Assembly (NCBI GenBank): GCA_015228935.1
Contig: JADGCO010000028.1
Location: 1 to 45,196 of the forward strand
Direction of reading: 5' to 3'
Length of the DNA: 45,196 bases
Source: Magnetococcales bacterium
GTDB lineage: Bacteria > Pseudomonadota > Magnetococcia > Magnetococcales > DC0425bin3
Positions 6,848-15,734 of the stretch are shown here, piece by piece. Made by a program: the position numbers and the translations under genes. Position 1 is the stretch's first letter. Every line of letters starts with the position of its first letter. The notes beneath the pieces were generated by a model that worked only from the letters and a program-made list of their open reading frames with translations, was not told the origin of the DNA and ran no database searches.

Positions 6848-8188
6848 TCATTTCCCCCCTGACTCTTTCCCTCCGGTTGCACCGGCAGCCGTTTTGTTGG
6901 AATTGACCTGCTTTTCAGGACCTTTCTTTCTGCGGGTCCGCCGGCGCCGCCGGCGTTTTTCTGTGGCTTCCGCACTCATCCCGGGGGCAGACTCTTCCTT
7001 CTCGGGCACGGCAATCGGGTCATCTTCCTCTGGTTGCCCGGGATTGACTGCTTGAACCGTCGCCGGACAGTCCGGCTCTTCCTCCTGTGCGACAGGATCT
7101 TCTTCGTCTTTTTCCACACCGGGGTTTATCGGGACATCTTCGGGATTGATATAACTCAGTTCAGCAATAGGCAAGACGCCTTTGCCGCCCACTTCGTCGT
7201 GATACTGCACATCCGCCATGCCCCGAATGGGATGCACATTGCGGACCTGCACCTCCCGTCCATCCCGGGTACGCATCAGGCAGTTGACTTTGGGCAGGGT
7301 GCCGCGCAACGTGCGGTACAGATCGTTTTCAAAACCCAGACAACACATCAAACGGCCACACACCCCGGAGATGGCATCCGGATTGAGGGACAGCTCCTGA
7401 TTCTTGGCCATGCGGACCGATACCGGATGAAATTTTTCCAAATGTCCGGCACAACAAAAAATCTGCCCGCACGGTCCCAAACCGCTCAGCAACCGGGTTT
7501 CATCCCGGACACCAATCTGCCGCATCTCCACCCGCACCTGAAAATGCCGGGCCAGGATTCGGACCAACTCCCTGAAATCAACTCGATTTTCCGCCGTAAA
7601 ATAAAAAATGGCCTTGGTGCCGCCCGGCAAAAAAGTGACCTTGGAGAGTTTCATACCCAGACCCAACTCACGAATACTCTCCTTGCAGAGTACCCGTGCC
7701 CGAATTTCCCTCTCCTGCCGCCATTTCTGGAAATCGTGATCCGACCGGTTGAAAACCCGTTTGATATGCAGGACCGGTCCGGGAAACAGGCGCTCTGGAG
7801 GTGGGGCCTCTTCCTGATACGCGGCAAAAATGACCGTACCGTTCTCTTCGCCATGCCGGGTATCAATCACCACCGGGTCTCCAGAACGCAACATTGGCAA
7901 TCGGGCACCGACCCGGTACACCATGCAGGAGTTGGGCAGCCGGAGTCCGACAATCTGCCAGACGTCTCCCTGAACGACAGGCTCTGACGCCTCCCGTTCG
8001 ATTGGCTCCGAAATCATTTCGGTGGAATTTTCAGGAATTGCCTCGGTTTCGCTTTCCACATTCAAGGAGATGTCGGCTGACAGATCTTCCGGCTCATCCA
8101 CATGTTCCACAAGGGCGGCAAACGAAAATTCCGGTGAAGGTACATCCGTTGCAGAGTGCGTGTGAGGCCATGTTTTTGCGTGATTCAT
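6848..8188 (-). CDS. ricT: PSP1-domain protein RicT (YaaT-like)
   Basis: A 446-residue protein with a central PSP1 domain. It carries the paired cysteine motifs of the family: GPCGQIFCC, then GVCGRLMCCLGFE. In Bacillus subtilis RicT, the homologous cysteines contribute to an Fe-S-bearing complex that affects mRNA maturation; the role in proteobacteria is not established. An acidic, low-complexity N-terminal extension (residues 1-75) and a C-terminal tail rich in Glu/Pro and then very basic (RRRRRRTRRKKG) flank the domain and may bind nucleic acid. It sits between holB and tatD-rSAM, a placement found in several bacterial phyla. The ATG at 8188 is the only good start. Confidence 0.9.
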   Translation of the reverse strand: MNHAKTWPHTHSATDVPSPEFSFAALVEHVDEPEDLSADISLNVESETEAIPENSTEMISEPIEREASEPVVQGDVWQIVGLRLPNSCMVYRVGARLPMLRSGDPVVIDTRHGEENGTVIFAAYQEEAPPPERLFPGPVLHIKRVFNRSDHDFQKWRQEREIRARVLCKESIRELGLGMKLSKVTFLPGGTKAIFYFTAENRVDFRELVRILARHFQVRVEMRQIGVRDETRLLSGLGPCGQIFCCAGHLEKFHPVSVRMAKNQELSLNPDAISGVCGRLMCCLGFENDLYRTLRGTLPKVNCLMRTRDGREVQVRNVHPIRGMADVQYHDEVGGKGVLPIAELSYINPEDVPINPGVEKDEEDPVAQEEEPDCPATVQAVNPGQPEEDDPIAVPEKEESAPGMSAEATEKRRRRRRTRRKKGPEKQVNSNKTAAGATGGKESGGK

Positions 8189-8236
8189 CGGGGTGCCGAG
8201 CTTGAATGCGAATGAAATAACGGGATGGGTCTCCGG

Positions 8237-9211
8237 TCAGAAAGATGCGCCCTGCCAGCGAGCCAGATGAATGAACAGTGTCTCCAGAACCATTTGCCGG
8301 TTGAGGTTGAACTCCTCGGCCTGGGCAAACAGGTCCCGGCTTTTGCGGATCAGGTTCAACACCCGGGTCTCCGAACCTTCTGTCCGCCACCCGGAAATCG
8401 TCGCCTGGATTCTATCCCGGAACCAGGCCATGAGAAAGGTCTGGGCAAATGGAAACCGCTCACGATCTCCCCAATAGGCCGCCGTGACACAAAGATCCGC
8501 CAGATGGCGTTGCGGAAGGTTATCCATATCCGTGCGAAACCGTTTGATGTAATCTTTAAGCTCTCCCGTGCATAACTGCAACAGACGGCTGGCACTCCCC
8601 TCGGCAAGGTAAATGGCCTCCTCCAGGGTTTCGCCATCGATTCCGGCCAGGGTTGGCGTCTGCCTCGCCACCTGCAACAGCTCCTCCCGTTGCAGGGGAA
8701 AAAATCGCATCACCTGACACCGCGACCGGATCGTTGGCAACAGGCTGCCCGGGCGGCTGGTACTGAGAATAAGCAGGGTTCCGGCAGAGGGTTCTTCAAG
8801 GGTTTTGAGCAGGGCATTGGCAGCGGCTTCATTCATCAGGGCGGCGTCGTCGATGAGGGCCACCTTCAAGCGGGCCTCAAGGGGGGTCAATGCCAGAAAA
8901 CCGCACACTTCCCGGATTTGATCCACCGAAATACGGGTTTTTTCCGGTAACAATTCAACCTGGACATAATCTGGATGGTGATTTTCCCTGACCTTGAGAC
9001 AGGGACCACAGGTACCACACCCCACGTCATCATCCCGGGTCTGCGACCGGCAAAAGAGCGCCGCCGTCAACGCCCGGGCGACCGTTGCCTTGCCGATCCC
9101 GGAGGGACCACAAAAAATCAAGGCATGCGGCAATCGATCTTCCGCCAGAAAACCACGCAGGCGCGTCATGGCCTCCCGATGCCCGGCAATGGCCACCAAC
9201 CCTGCCGTCAT
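8237..9211 (-). CDS. holB: DNA polymerase III subunit delta'
   Basis: A 324-residue clamp-loader subunit of the AAA+ class. The N-terminus shows GHREAMTRLRGFL and HALIFCGPSGIGKAT (Walker A, about 34-43). A zinc-binding cysteine set follows (Cys54, then Cys65, Cys68 and Cys71 in GCGTCGPC). Further motifs are VALIDDAALMNEAAANALLK (Walker B region), LEEPSAGTLLILSTSRPG and the SRC motif in TIRSRCQ. Delta' helps load the beta sliding clamp with delta and tau/gamma. The start ATGA overlaps the mltG stop by four bases, so the two are translationally coupled. The usual tmk gene between mltG and holB is missing here. Confidence 0.95.
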   Translation of the reverse strand: MTAGLVAIAGHREAMTRLRGFLAEDRLPHALIFCGPSGIGKATVARALTAALFCRSQTRDDDVGCGTCGPCLKVRENHHPDYVQVELLPEKTRISVDQIREVCGFLALTPLEARLKVALIDDAALMNEAAANALLKTLEEPSAGTLLILSTSRPGSLLPTIRSRCQVMRFFPLQREELLQVARQTPTLAGIDGETLEEAIYLAEGSASRLLQLCTGELKDYIKRFRTDMDNLPQRHLADLCVTAAYWGDRERFPFAQTFLMAWFRDRIQATISGWRTEGSETRVLNLIRKSRDLFAQAEEFNLNRQMVLETLFIHLARWQGASF

Positions 9212-10209
9212 CCGCCACCCGGATGCTGGAAACGAGCAACATTTTTATTGTGTTCCGGCAGGGTTTTGGAAAAAACGTGCGTTCCGTCACCTCGGGCAAC
9301 AAAATACAAATCCTCGGTCTCCAGCGGGTGCAGGGCGGCATGGATGGAAGCCTGACCCGGATTGCAGATGGGCGTGGGGGGCAGACCCTGGATTGTGTAG
9401 GTGTTGTAGGGGGTGGGCGTGAGCAGGTGCGTCCGGGTTATGTTGCCGTTGTAATCGGGAATTCCATAGATCACGGTCGGGTCGCTTTGCAGTTTCATCT
9501 TGCGTCGCAACCGGTTGTGAAACACCCCGGAAATGTGCTTCCGTTCTGCGGCGTTGCCGGTCTCTTTTTCAATGATCGAGGCAAAAATCAGGGTTTCATA
9601 AAGTGACAACGCAAACCCGGGCGGGCGGTTCAACCACTCCTGGTCAAGAATTTTTTTGCCGCGGGCGACAATGCGCTGGAGAAGATCATCCTTGGGATCT
9701 TTCATGCGATACTGGTAGGTATTTGGAAACAGATACCCTTCCAGGGAGTGGCTTCCCAGCCCCAGGCGTTGCGGCAGGGTGGCATCGCCCATGCTGGCGG
9801 CGATCTCCTGCAAACCGGCTTTTTTCAGATGTTCGGCAATTTCCCGGACCGTCAACCCCTCGGCAATCACCAATTTTCCCTTGGCGACATCACCCCGCCG
9901 CAGGCGCTCCAGGATTGAGCTGGCCGTTTCACCCGGTTCGATCCGGTAGTAACCCGCCTGGATGAAACCCGCTCCCTGTAACTGCCCCAGCACCATGAAC
10001 CAGAACCGGGACGAAACAACCTGGAGCCGGGCCAGTTCACTGGCAATTTTTTGTATTCCCCACCCTTTCTGGATGGTCACTTCGACCGGCTTCGGCACCT
10101 TGTAGGCCTGAAAACTCTCGAACTCCTTGTAGGCTGCCCCAAAGACGACCGCACCGAGAAGAACCCCTCCCAGGATGACGAATCGCCATTTGTTGAGGAA
10201 TTGTTTCAA
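9208..10209 (-). CDS. mltG: Endolytic murein transglycosylase
   Basis: A 333-residue YceG-family enzyme that cleaves nascent glycan strands and so sets peptidoglycan strand length. It is anchored in the inner membrane by one N-terminal segment (residues 9-27). Family motifs are EGYLFPNTYQ and ASIIEKET, with probable catalytic Glu214. Also present are HNRLRRKMKLQSDPTVIYG and YNTYTIQGLPPTPICNPG. The best in-frame start is a TTG at 10209, only seven bases after the fabF stop and without a clear Shine-Dalgarno, which suggests coupling to fabF. Gene order fabF-mltG-holB resembles the fabF-pabC-yceG-tmk-holB series of enterics with pabC and tmk missing. Confidence 0.95.
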   Translation of the reverse strand: MKQFLNKWRFVILGGVLLGAVVFGAAYKEFESFQAYKVPKPVEVTIQKGWGIQKIASELARLQVVSSRFWFMVLGQLQGAGFIQAGYYRIEPGETASSILERLRRGDVAKGKLVIAEGLTVREIAEHLKKAGLQEIAASMGDATLPQRLGLGSHSLEGYLFPNTYQYRMKDPKDDLLQRIVARGKKILDQEWLNRPPGFALSLYETLIFASIIEKETGNAAERKHISGVFHNRLRRKMKLQSDPTVIYGIPDYNGNITRTHLLTPTPYNTYTIQGLPPTPICNPGQASIHAALHPLETEDLYFVARGDGTHVFSKTLPEHNKNVARFQHPGGG

Positions 10210-10216
10210 GGAAATC

Positions 10217-11458
10217 TCAAGTAAAGCGTTTCAGCACGAGCGACGCATTGGTGCCGCCAAATCCGAAGGAGTTGGAGATGGCATATTCAATATTTTTTTC
10301 TCTGGCGACGTTGGGAACATAATCCAGATCGCACCCTTCACCCGGGTTGTCCAGGTTGATGGTGGGGGGCACGACACCGTTTTGCAGGGCCAGGGCCGTA
10401 AAGATGGCTTCGACCCCTCCGGCAGCTCCCAGGAGATGGCCGGTAATGGATTTGGTGGAGCAGACCAGGATTCGTTTGGCATCTTCCGCGCCAAAGACCC
10501 GTTTGATGGCCAGGGTTTCCACGACATCGCCGAGCGGGGTGGAGGTACCATGAGCATTGATGTGCCCGATTTTATCCGGCGAGACGCGGGCATCGTTCAG
10601 GGCGGATTGCATGCAGCGTGCGGCCCCATCGCCATCTGGATCGGGTGCCGTGATGTGGTGGGCATCACCGGACAGGCCATATCCGCACACTTCGGCATAG
10701 ATCGTGGCTCCCCGTTTTTTGGCGGCTTCCAGTTCTTCGAGGACCACCACACCGGCTCCTTCCGAGGGGACGAACCCGTCCCGATCCCGATCCCAGGGAC
10801 GCGAGGCGGCTTGTGGATTGTCATTGCGGCTGGAGAGGGCCTTGGCTGCGGCAAATCCGCCGACGGCCAGCTCGCAGATGACGGCTTCGGCACCACCGGC
10901 CAGCATGACATCCGCGTCGCCCCGCTTGACGATCCGCATGGCATCACCGATGGCATGACTGCCGGTGGCGCAGGCGGTGGAGACGGCATGGTTCGGGCCT
11001 TTGAGTCCGTATTTGATGGCCACATGCCCGGAGATCAGGTTGGCAAGGGACATGGGTATGAAGAAGGGAGAGATACGGCGCGGACCTTTTTCTTTCAAGG
11101 CCCATGCCTGGTGCTGGATGGAGATCAACCCGCCGATTCCCGAACCGATGGCCACACCAAAGCGAGGGGCACTCTCTTCCCTGACGGTCAAACCACTGTC
11201 TTCCCAGGCGAGCTGCGCGGCGACCAGACCGTAGTGGATGAACAGATCCATTTTTTTGACTTCTTTTTTCGGGATCCAATCTTCAGCGTTGAAATCCCGG
11301 CATTCGCCGGCAATGCGTGTCGAATATTCTTCGGCATTGAAGCGGGTGATGGGACCGATGCCAGATTGCCCGGCCACCAGAGCGGACCAGGTTTTTTCTT
11401 TTCCGAAGCCACATGGGGTGATGAGACCCACGCCGGTAATGACCACTCTCCGATCCAC
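10217..11458 (-). CDS. fabF: Beta-ketoacyl-ACP synthase II
   Basis: Condensing enzyme of fatty-acid elongation. The GTG at 11458 is chosen because GGGAG sits eight bases upstream. It yields 413 residues, and the catalytic triad then falls at Cys163 (VSTACATGS), His303 (INAHGTSTPLGD) and His341 (SITGHLLGAAGG), close to the Escherichia coli enzyme numbering. A GTG at 11467 would add three residues. The C-terminal NSFGFGGTNASLVL motif is intact. The enzyme uses acyl-ACP and malonyl-ACP and so depends on the acpP product immediately upstream. It belongs to the fabD-fabG-acpP-fabF run. Confidence 0.97.
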   Translation of the reverse strand: MDRRVVITGVGLITPCGFGKEKTWSALVAGQSGIGPITRFNAEEYSTRIAGECRDFNAEDWIPKKEVKKMDLFIHYGLVAAQLAWEDSGLTVREESAPRFGVAIGSGIGGLISIQHQAWALKEKGPRRISPFFIPMSLANLISGHVAIKYGLKGPNHAVSTACATGSHAIGDAMRIVKRGDADVMLAGGAEAVICELAVGGFAAAKALSSRNDNPQAASRPWDRDRDGFVPSEGAGVVVLEELEAAKKRGATIYAEVCGYGLSGDAHHITAPDPDGDGAARCMQSALNDARVSPDKIGHINAHGTSTPLGDVVETLAIKRVFGAEDAKRILVCSTKSITGHLLGAAGGVEAIFTALALQNGVVPPTINLDNPGEGCDLDYVPNVAREKNIEYAISNSFGFGGTNASLVLKRFT

Positions 11459-11539
11459 AGGAAGCACTCCCAGAAAAAGAGCGTCGGCTCACACTGGATG
11501 AAAAGCGGAACCGACGCTGCAAATATTGATTGGTTTATT

Positions 11540-11779
11540 TCAGGAATTGATATGGGCCTTGATGTATTCAATGGCCTGTTTGACGGTCGTGATTTTTTCG
11601 GCATCCTCGTCGGGAATTTCGCAGCCGAACTCTTCTTCCAGGGCCATCACCAGTTCAACCGTATCCAACGAGTCTGCGCCGAGGTCATCCACGAAATTGG
11701 ACTCTTCGGTTACCTGATTTGCATCCACACCCAACTGGTCAATCACGGTCTTGATGACACGTTGTGCAATATCGCTCAT
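11540..11779 (-). CDS. acpP: Acyl carrier protein
   Basis: A 79-residue acidic four-helix carrier protein. The phosphopantetheine attachment site is Ser37 within [20 protein letters not shown]. The typical C-terminal helix ([17 protein letters not shown]) is present. A GAAGGG lies upstream of the ATG at 11779. It carries growing acyl chains for FabD, FabF and FabG, whose genes flank it. Gaps of about 80-110 bases on both sides leave room for separate regulation, as acpP is often expressed more highly than its neighbours; no clear internal promoter was identified. Confidence 0.97.
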   Translation of the reverse strand: MSDIAQRVIKTVIDQLGVDANQVTEESNFVDDLGADSLDTVELVMALEEEFGCEIPDEDAEKITTVKQAIEYIKAHINS

Positions 11780-11888
11780 GAGATTTTTTCCCTTCTATTT
11801 CCATCTTTTGGATAATGAAAACCAAGGTGCCATCACGGGGAAACCGGTCAATTACCGCACTCAATCGTGTTTTAATATTACTGTTTCT

Positions 11889-12629
11889 TCAGGTCATGTA
11901 CATTCCGCCATTGACATGAATCGTTTCCCCTGTGATGTAACTGGCCTCATCCGAGGCCAGGAAGACAATGGCATGGGCCACATCCTCTGGCCGCCCCATG
12001 GCACCCAGTGGAATTTGCGCCAGCATGGCTTCCTTTGCTGCGGCATTCAAAACATCGGTCATGCGTGTCTGGATGAAACCGGGAGCCACACAATTGGCTG
12101 TGATACCGCGTGACGCCACTTCCCGGGCCAGACTTTTGGTAAACCCCATCAATCCTGCCTTGCTGGCTGCATAGTTGGCCTGGCCAGCATTTCCGGATGC
12201 CCCGACCACCGAGGCAACGCTGACGATGCGTCCGTAGCGGGCTTTCATCATGCCGCGCAGGATCAGACGGGTCAGATAGAAGGCGCTGGAGAGGTTGATT
12301 TTCAACACATCTTCCCACTCGGCGTCTTTCATGCGGATCAGCAGATTATCGCGGGTGATACCCGCGTTGTTCACGAGAATGTCAATCCGTCCGAAGCGTT
12401 CCGTGGCCAGTTTCACCACCTCTTCGAGACGGGCGTGAGAGGCGATATCCGCTTCATACCCTTCCGAGTCGGGGGAGAGGGCGCGAACCTGTTCCAGGAC
12501 TTCCGGAATCCGTTGGCCTTCGTTGCTGGTGATGATGATTTTTGCCCCGCGTCGGGCAAGTTCCAACGCCGTCACCAGGCCAATTCCGCTGGTTGATCCG
12601 GTGACAAGGGCAACGCGATTGTCGAGCAT
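11889..12629 (-). CDS. fabG: 3-oxoacyl-ACP reductase
   Basis: A 246-residue short-chain dehydrogenase/reductase. The NADPH-binding motif GSTSGIG lies at 11-17 and NNAG at 87-90. The catalytic residues are Ser140, Tyr153 and Lys157 within NYAASKAG. The C-terminus ETIHVNGGMYMT is typical of FabG. It reduces 3-oxoacyl-ACP in each elongation cycle. An AGGAAG precedes the ATG at 12629. Its position between fabD and acpP supports the FabG assignment over other short-chain dehydrogenases. Confidence 0.96.
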   Translation of the reverse strand: MLDNRVALVTGSTSGIGLVTALELARRGAKIIITSNEGQRIPEVLEQVRALSPDSEGYEADIASHARLEEVVKLATERFGRIDILVNNAGITRDNLLIRMKDAEWEDVLKINLSSAFYLTRLILRGMMKARYGRIVSVASVVGASGNAGQANYAASKAGLMGFTKSLAREVASRGITANCVAPGFIQTRMTDVLNAAAKEAMLAQIPLGAMGRPEDVAHAIVFLASDEASYITGETIHVNGGMYMT

Positions 12630-12666
12630 GAGACTTCCTGTTCAAGTCCGCCAGGGTGAAAAGGGA

Positions 12667-13602
12667 TCAGGCAGCCGGCAGATTTGCCAAATCTTCCGGA
12701 CCGGACACATTGTAGACGACCAGACTTTTGTCGATGCGTTTCAGCATGCCGCTCAGGACTTTTCCGGTTCCCACCTCGATGAACATATCCACGCCCAGGG
12801 CGAGCATGCGGCGGATGACCGCTTCCCACATGACCGGGGCGGTAATGGACTGCACGAGGAGTTTGCGGACCTCGGTACCGGAGGTCACTTCCTGACCTGT
12901 TGCGATGGAAACCAGGGGAACGGAAAGATTCTGGAAAGAGATTTTTTCCATGGCCGTGGCCATTTGCCGAGCGGCAGGTTCCATGAGCGGGCAGTGGAAG
13001 GGGGCGGACACGGCGAGCATGACAGACTTTCTGGCTCCCTGGCTTTTGGCCATTTCCACGGCCTTCTTCACGGCGTATTCATGTCCAGAGATGACGATTT
13101 GCACGGGGGTGTTATAATTGGCTGTCACGCAGATGCCACCGGTTTCTTTCTGGACCTGTTGGCAGATGGCATCCACCTGGGCGGCGGGCATGTTGAGGAC
13201 GGCGGCCATGGCACCTTCACCGACTGGAACCGCTTTCTGCATGGCCTGGCCTCGCAGCCTGACCAGGGCGATGGCTTCGGCGAAGGCGAATCCGCCTGTG
13301 GCACAGACAGCAGCATATTCACCCAGGGAGTGGCCGGCCACATAATCCGGGCGCCAATTGGTCCTGGAAACGATCAACCGAAACGCGGCCATGGCGGTCG
13401 TCACCAGGGCCGGCTGGGTATTTTCCGTCAGGGTCAACTGATCTTCCGGGCCTTCCTGCATCAACCGGCTCAGGGAAAAACCCAGCACCTGATCGGCTTC
13501 TGCGAAGCAATCTCCGACTGGTCCACCGCAGGCCAGCAACTCATTCCCCATACCCACGGCCTGGGCACCCTGCCCCGGAAACAGGAAGGCTCTCTTTCCC
13601 AT
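12667..13602 (-). CDS. fabD: Malonyl-CoA:ACP transacylase
   Basis: A 311-residue acyltransferase that moves malonyl from CoA to ACP. The N-terminal FPGQGAQAVGMG motif is intact, with nucleophile Ser92 in GHSLGEYAA and His203 in SAPFHCPLM. The C-terminal EVGTGKVLSGMLKRI is typical. It is the first gene of the fabD-fabG-acpP-fabF series. The plsX-fabH genes often found upstream are not here; a NYN-domain gene lies upstream instead, about 240 bases away. The ribosome-binding site is weak (AAAGGATTGGAACC). Confidence 0.96.
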   Translation of the reverse strand: MGKRAFLFPGQGAQAVGMGNELLACGGPVGDCFAEADQVLGFSLSRLMQEGPEDQLTLTENTQPALVTTAMAAFRLIVSRTNWRPDYVAGHSLGEYAAVCATGGFAFAEAIALVRLRGQAMQKAVPVGEGAMAAVLNMPAAQVDAICQQVQKETGGICVTANYNTPVQIVISGHEYAVKKAVEMAKSQGARKSVMLAVSAPFHCPLMEPAARQMATAMEKISFQNLSVPLVSIATGQEVTSGTEVRKLLVQSITAPVMWEAVIRRMLALGVDMFIEVGTGKVLSGMLKRIDKSLVVYNVSGPEDLANLPAA

Positions 13603-13634
13603 GGTTCCAATCCTTTCAAAATGCTCCCGCCAGG

Positions 13635-13662
13635 CGGATATAATCCATTATTGAATCGTCAA
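13635..13662 (-). promoter_or_regulatory. Tentative promoter upstream of fabD
   Basis: On the minus strand a -35-like TTGACG (13662-13657) and a -10-like TATCCG (13640-13635) are separated by 16 bases, about 33 bases before the fabD ATG. The -10 match is weak. It is the only candidate I see in the 13603-13846 gap. Confidence 0.25.
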
Positions 13663-13846
13663 GGCCGGCAACCGCTGATTCCGGGATCGCGACCCTGCCA
13701 GGAAAGCAAAGCCCTTTGACATGGGTTTGGTTTCGCAAAAGTACATATAGGAATTTAATCCCGATATGCAAGGGGTCACGGGAGAAAAACTCGATTTTTT
13801 CCCAATGACCATACCATGCGAGCCTGTCTGTTGGCCGGATACCTGT

Positions 13847-14380
13847 TCAGGCCGGTCGCCGGATCAGACTGTCCTTGATGGAATCCAACTCAATGAATTC
13901 ATCGGCCTGGCGTCGCAGTTCATCGGCGATCATGGGAGGATGGGTCACCAGGGAGCTGACCACGGTGACCTGTTTGCCGAGATTCTGGACGGCCTCGACG
14001 ATGGAGCGAAAATCGCCATCACCTGAAAAAAGTACGGCGTGGTCGTAATAGGGAGACATGCTGATCATGCCGACGGCAATTTCAATATCCATATTGCCTT
14101 TGGTTCTTTTATTTCCGGTCACCGGATCGACATATTCCTTGATGGGTTTGGTAACCACGGTATAGCCATTGTAGGCAAGCCAATCGACCAGGGGGCGGAT
14201 GGGTGAATATTCCTGATCGTCACCGAGGGCCGTGTAGTAGTAGGCGCGCACCAGGCGGCAACGGGCGTGGAAATAGTCGAGCAATTTTTTGTAATCGAAA
14301 TCAAACCCAAGCGAGCGAATGGCGGCATACAGATTTGATCCATCAATGAAAACGGCAACTTTTTCGTCAGGGTAAAACAT
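13847..14380 (-). CDS. NYN-domain (LabA/DUF88-like) putative RNase
   Basis: A 177-residue PIN-like NYN domain protein. Acidic active-site residues can be seen in VFIDGSNLYAAI (Asp13), KGNMDIEIAVGM (Asp98) and LFSGDGDFRSIV (Asp121 and Asp123), which is the full metal-binding set of the family. NYN proteins are predicted or shown to be ribonucleases; LabA-type members affect gene expression in cyanobacteria. The specific substrate is unknown. It is transcribed in the same direction as fabD, but the gap of about 240 bases suggests separate transcription. Confidence 0.9.
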   Translation of the reverse strand: MFYPDEKVAVFIDGSNLYAAIRSLGFDFDYKKLLDYFHARCRLVRAYYYTALGDDQEYSPIRPLVDWLAYNGYTVVTKPIKEYVDPVTGNKRTKGNMDIEIAVGMISMSPYYDHAVLFSGDGDFRSIVEAVQNLGKQVTVVSSLVTHPPMIADELRRQADEFIELDSIKDSLIRRPA

Positions 14381-14594
14381 TCGTGAAATCCTTTAAGCTG
14401 GAGTGAACGGCTTGTTCCGATAATTGTGTCATGACCTCATTTTCCGTCTGGAATCTCTGGTATTTTCTTTATGTCAGAATTGCGCAACCGGGGTATGCCC
14501 GAAAAAAATCCCGTTTTCGGATATGAACAAGCGCCGACGGGGATTTCTGCACGGAGTGGAAGCCGGAACCAACAAGTCAAGACGGCAAGTGGAT

Positions 14595-14669
<75 letters not shown>

Positions 14670-14706
14670 GCACTTTACGGAGGCAAACAGGCATTGCAGA
14701 AGATTT

Positions 14707-14783
14707 TGGAGGCCGGGGTGGGATTTGAACCCACGAATAAAGGTTTTGCAGACCTCAGCGTTAGGCCACTTCGCCACCCGGCC
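14707..14783 (-). tRNA. tRNA-Cys (GCA)
   Basis: The acceptor stem GGCCGGG pairs with CCCGGCC; the anticodon loop CTGCAAA gives GCA; the T-arm is GTGGGTTCAAATCCCAC. CCA is encoded. It lies between two identical tRNA-Gly genes. The Gly-Cys order downstream of pgsA matches many proteobacteria. Confidence 0.96.
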
Positions 14784-14842
14784 ACACTCTCAAAACGTTC
14801 CTCTTGCAGCAGATCCATCCTTGTTCCTCTGGTGGAACAGGA

Positions 14843-14917
<75 letters not shown>

Positions 14918-15096
14918 ACAAAGAACACCCATCCACATCGATCCACGATTGCTGCCTGTATACCACAGAGACTTTCTGCCAAACCGGCGGACCCAAACAT
15001 GCCGTGGCCGAACCAGAACCCGTTCCAGTCTGTCCAATCCAGACCCAACACGCGCACAACGGCCCATTTGGCAATGATCTCCAACGGATCTTCTCA

Positions 15097-15125
15097 GTTA
15101 TAAAAAAATAATTGACTCGCGTCAA
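15097..15125 (-). promoter_or_regulatory. Sigma70-type promoter of the tRNA cluster
   Basis: On the minus strand, TTGACG (15125-15120) is followed after exactly 17 bases by TATAAC (15102-15097), near the sigma70 consensus. It lies in the gap between the pgsA stop (15171) and the first tRNA-Gly, so the tRNAs need not depend on read-through from pgsA. The predicted leader is about 170 bases. Confidence 0.65.
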
Positions 15126-15170
15126 CCCTCCTCGAAACTTTTTCCAACAAGATTTTTTAATCCAAGAAAT

Positions 15171-15722
15171 TCAGATACTGGAGCGGATTTGGGGCCAGGC
15201 CTGGGCCAGATATTGATAGCCGGTTTGCAGGGTCAGGACGGTGCAGATGTAGAGACAGAGGAGTCCCGGCTTGGTCAGGGGGAGTCCCAACAGACCATCC
15301 TGGAGCAACAACATGATGATGGCGGCCATTTGAAAGCCGGTTTTCCATTTGGCCAGGCCGGAAACAGGAACGGATGATCCCAGGCCGGACATGTATTCGC
15401 GCAGGCCGGTGATGGTGATTTCCCGGGCGGTGATCAACAGGACCAGGACCAGCGGGGCACGATTTTCCGCCACCAGCAGGATCAGGGCGGAGATGATCAG
15501 CAGTTTGTCGGCCACCGGATCGAAAAACTTGCCAAACGGCGTGAGCAGGCCCCAGCGCCGGGCGACGTAGCCGTCGGCCCAATCGGTGATGGCCGCCAGG
15601 GAAAAGAAGATGGCTGACAAAACCTTTCCCCAGGTTCCGGGCAGATAGAGGCTTGTCACAAAAAACGGGATCAAGCCGATCCGGATGGCCGTCAAAAAAT
15701 TGGGAAGATGATTCCAGGCCAT
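15171..15722 (-). CDS. pgsA: CDP-diacylglycerol-glycerol-3-phosphate 3-phosphatidyltransferase
   Basis: A 183-residue inner-membrane enzyme that makes phosphatidylglycerophosphate, the precursor of phosphatidylglycerol and cardiolipin. The CDP-alcohol phosphotransferase motif is complete: Asp47, Asp50, Gly51, Ala54 and Arg55, then Gly64, Asp68 and Asp72 (TDWADGYVARR and GKFFDPVADK). Several hydrophobic helices flank it. The ATG at 15722 is preferred over an in-frame TTG at 15734 right after the uvrC stop. It follows uvrC directly, the conserved uvrC-pgsA-tRNA order. Confidence 0.95.
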   Translation of the reverse strand: MAWNHLPNFLTAIRIGLIPFFVTSLYLPGTWGKVLSAIFFSLAAITDWADGYVARRWGLLTPFGKFFDPVADKLLIISALILLVAENRAPLVLVLLITAREITITGLREYMSGLGSSVPVSGLAKWKTGFQMAAIIMLLLQDGLLGLPLTKPGLLCLYICTVLTLQTGYQYLAQAWPQIRSSI

Positions 15723-15734
15723 GGTTGATGCCAA

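Noticed and set aside
10175-11815. 546-codon plus-strand open frame across fabF and acpP
   Set aside because: The minus-strand genes FabF and AcpP are unmistakable, with catalytic residues in place. The antisense product has no recognisable motif.
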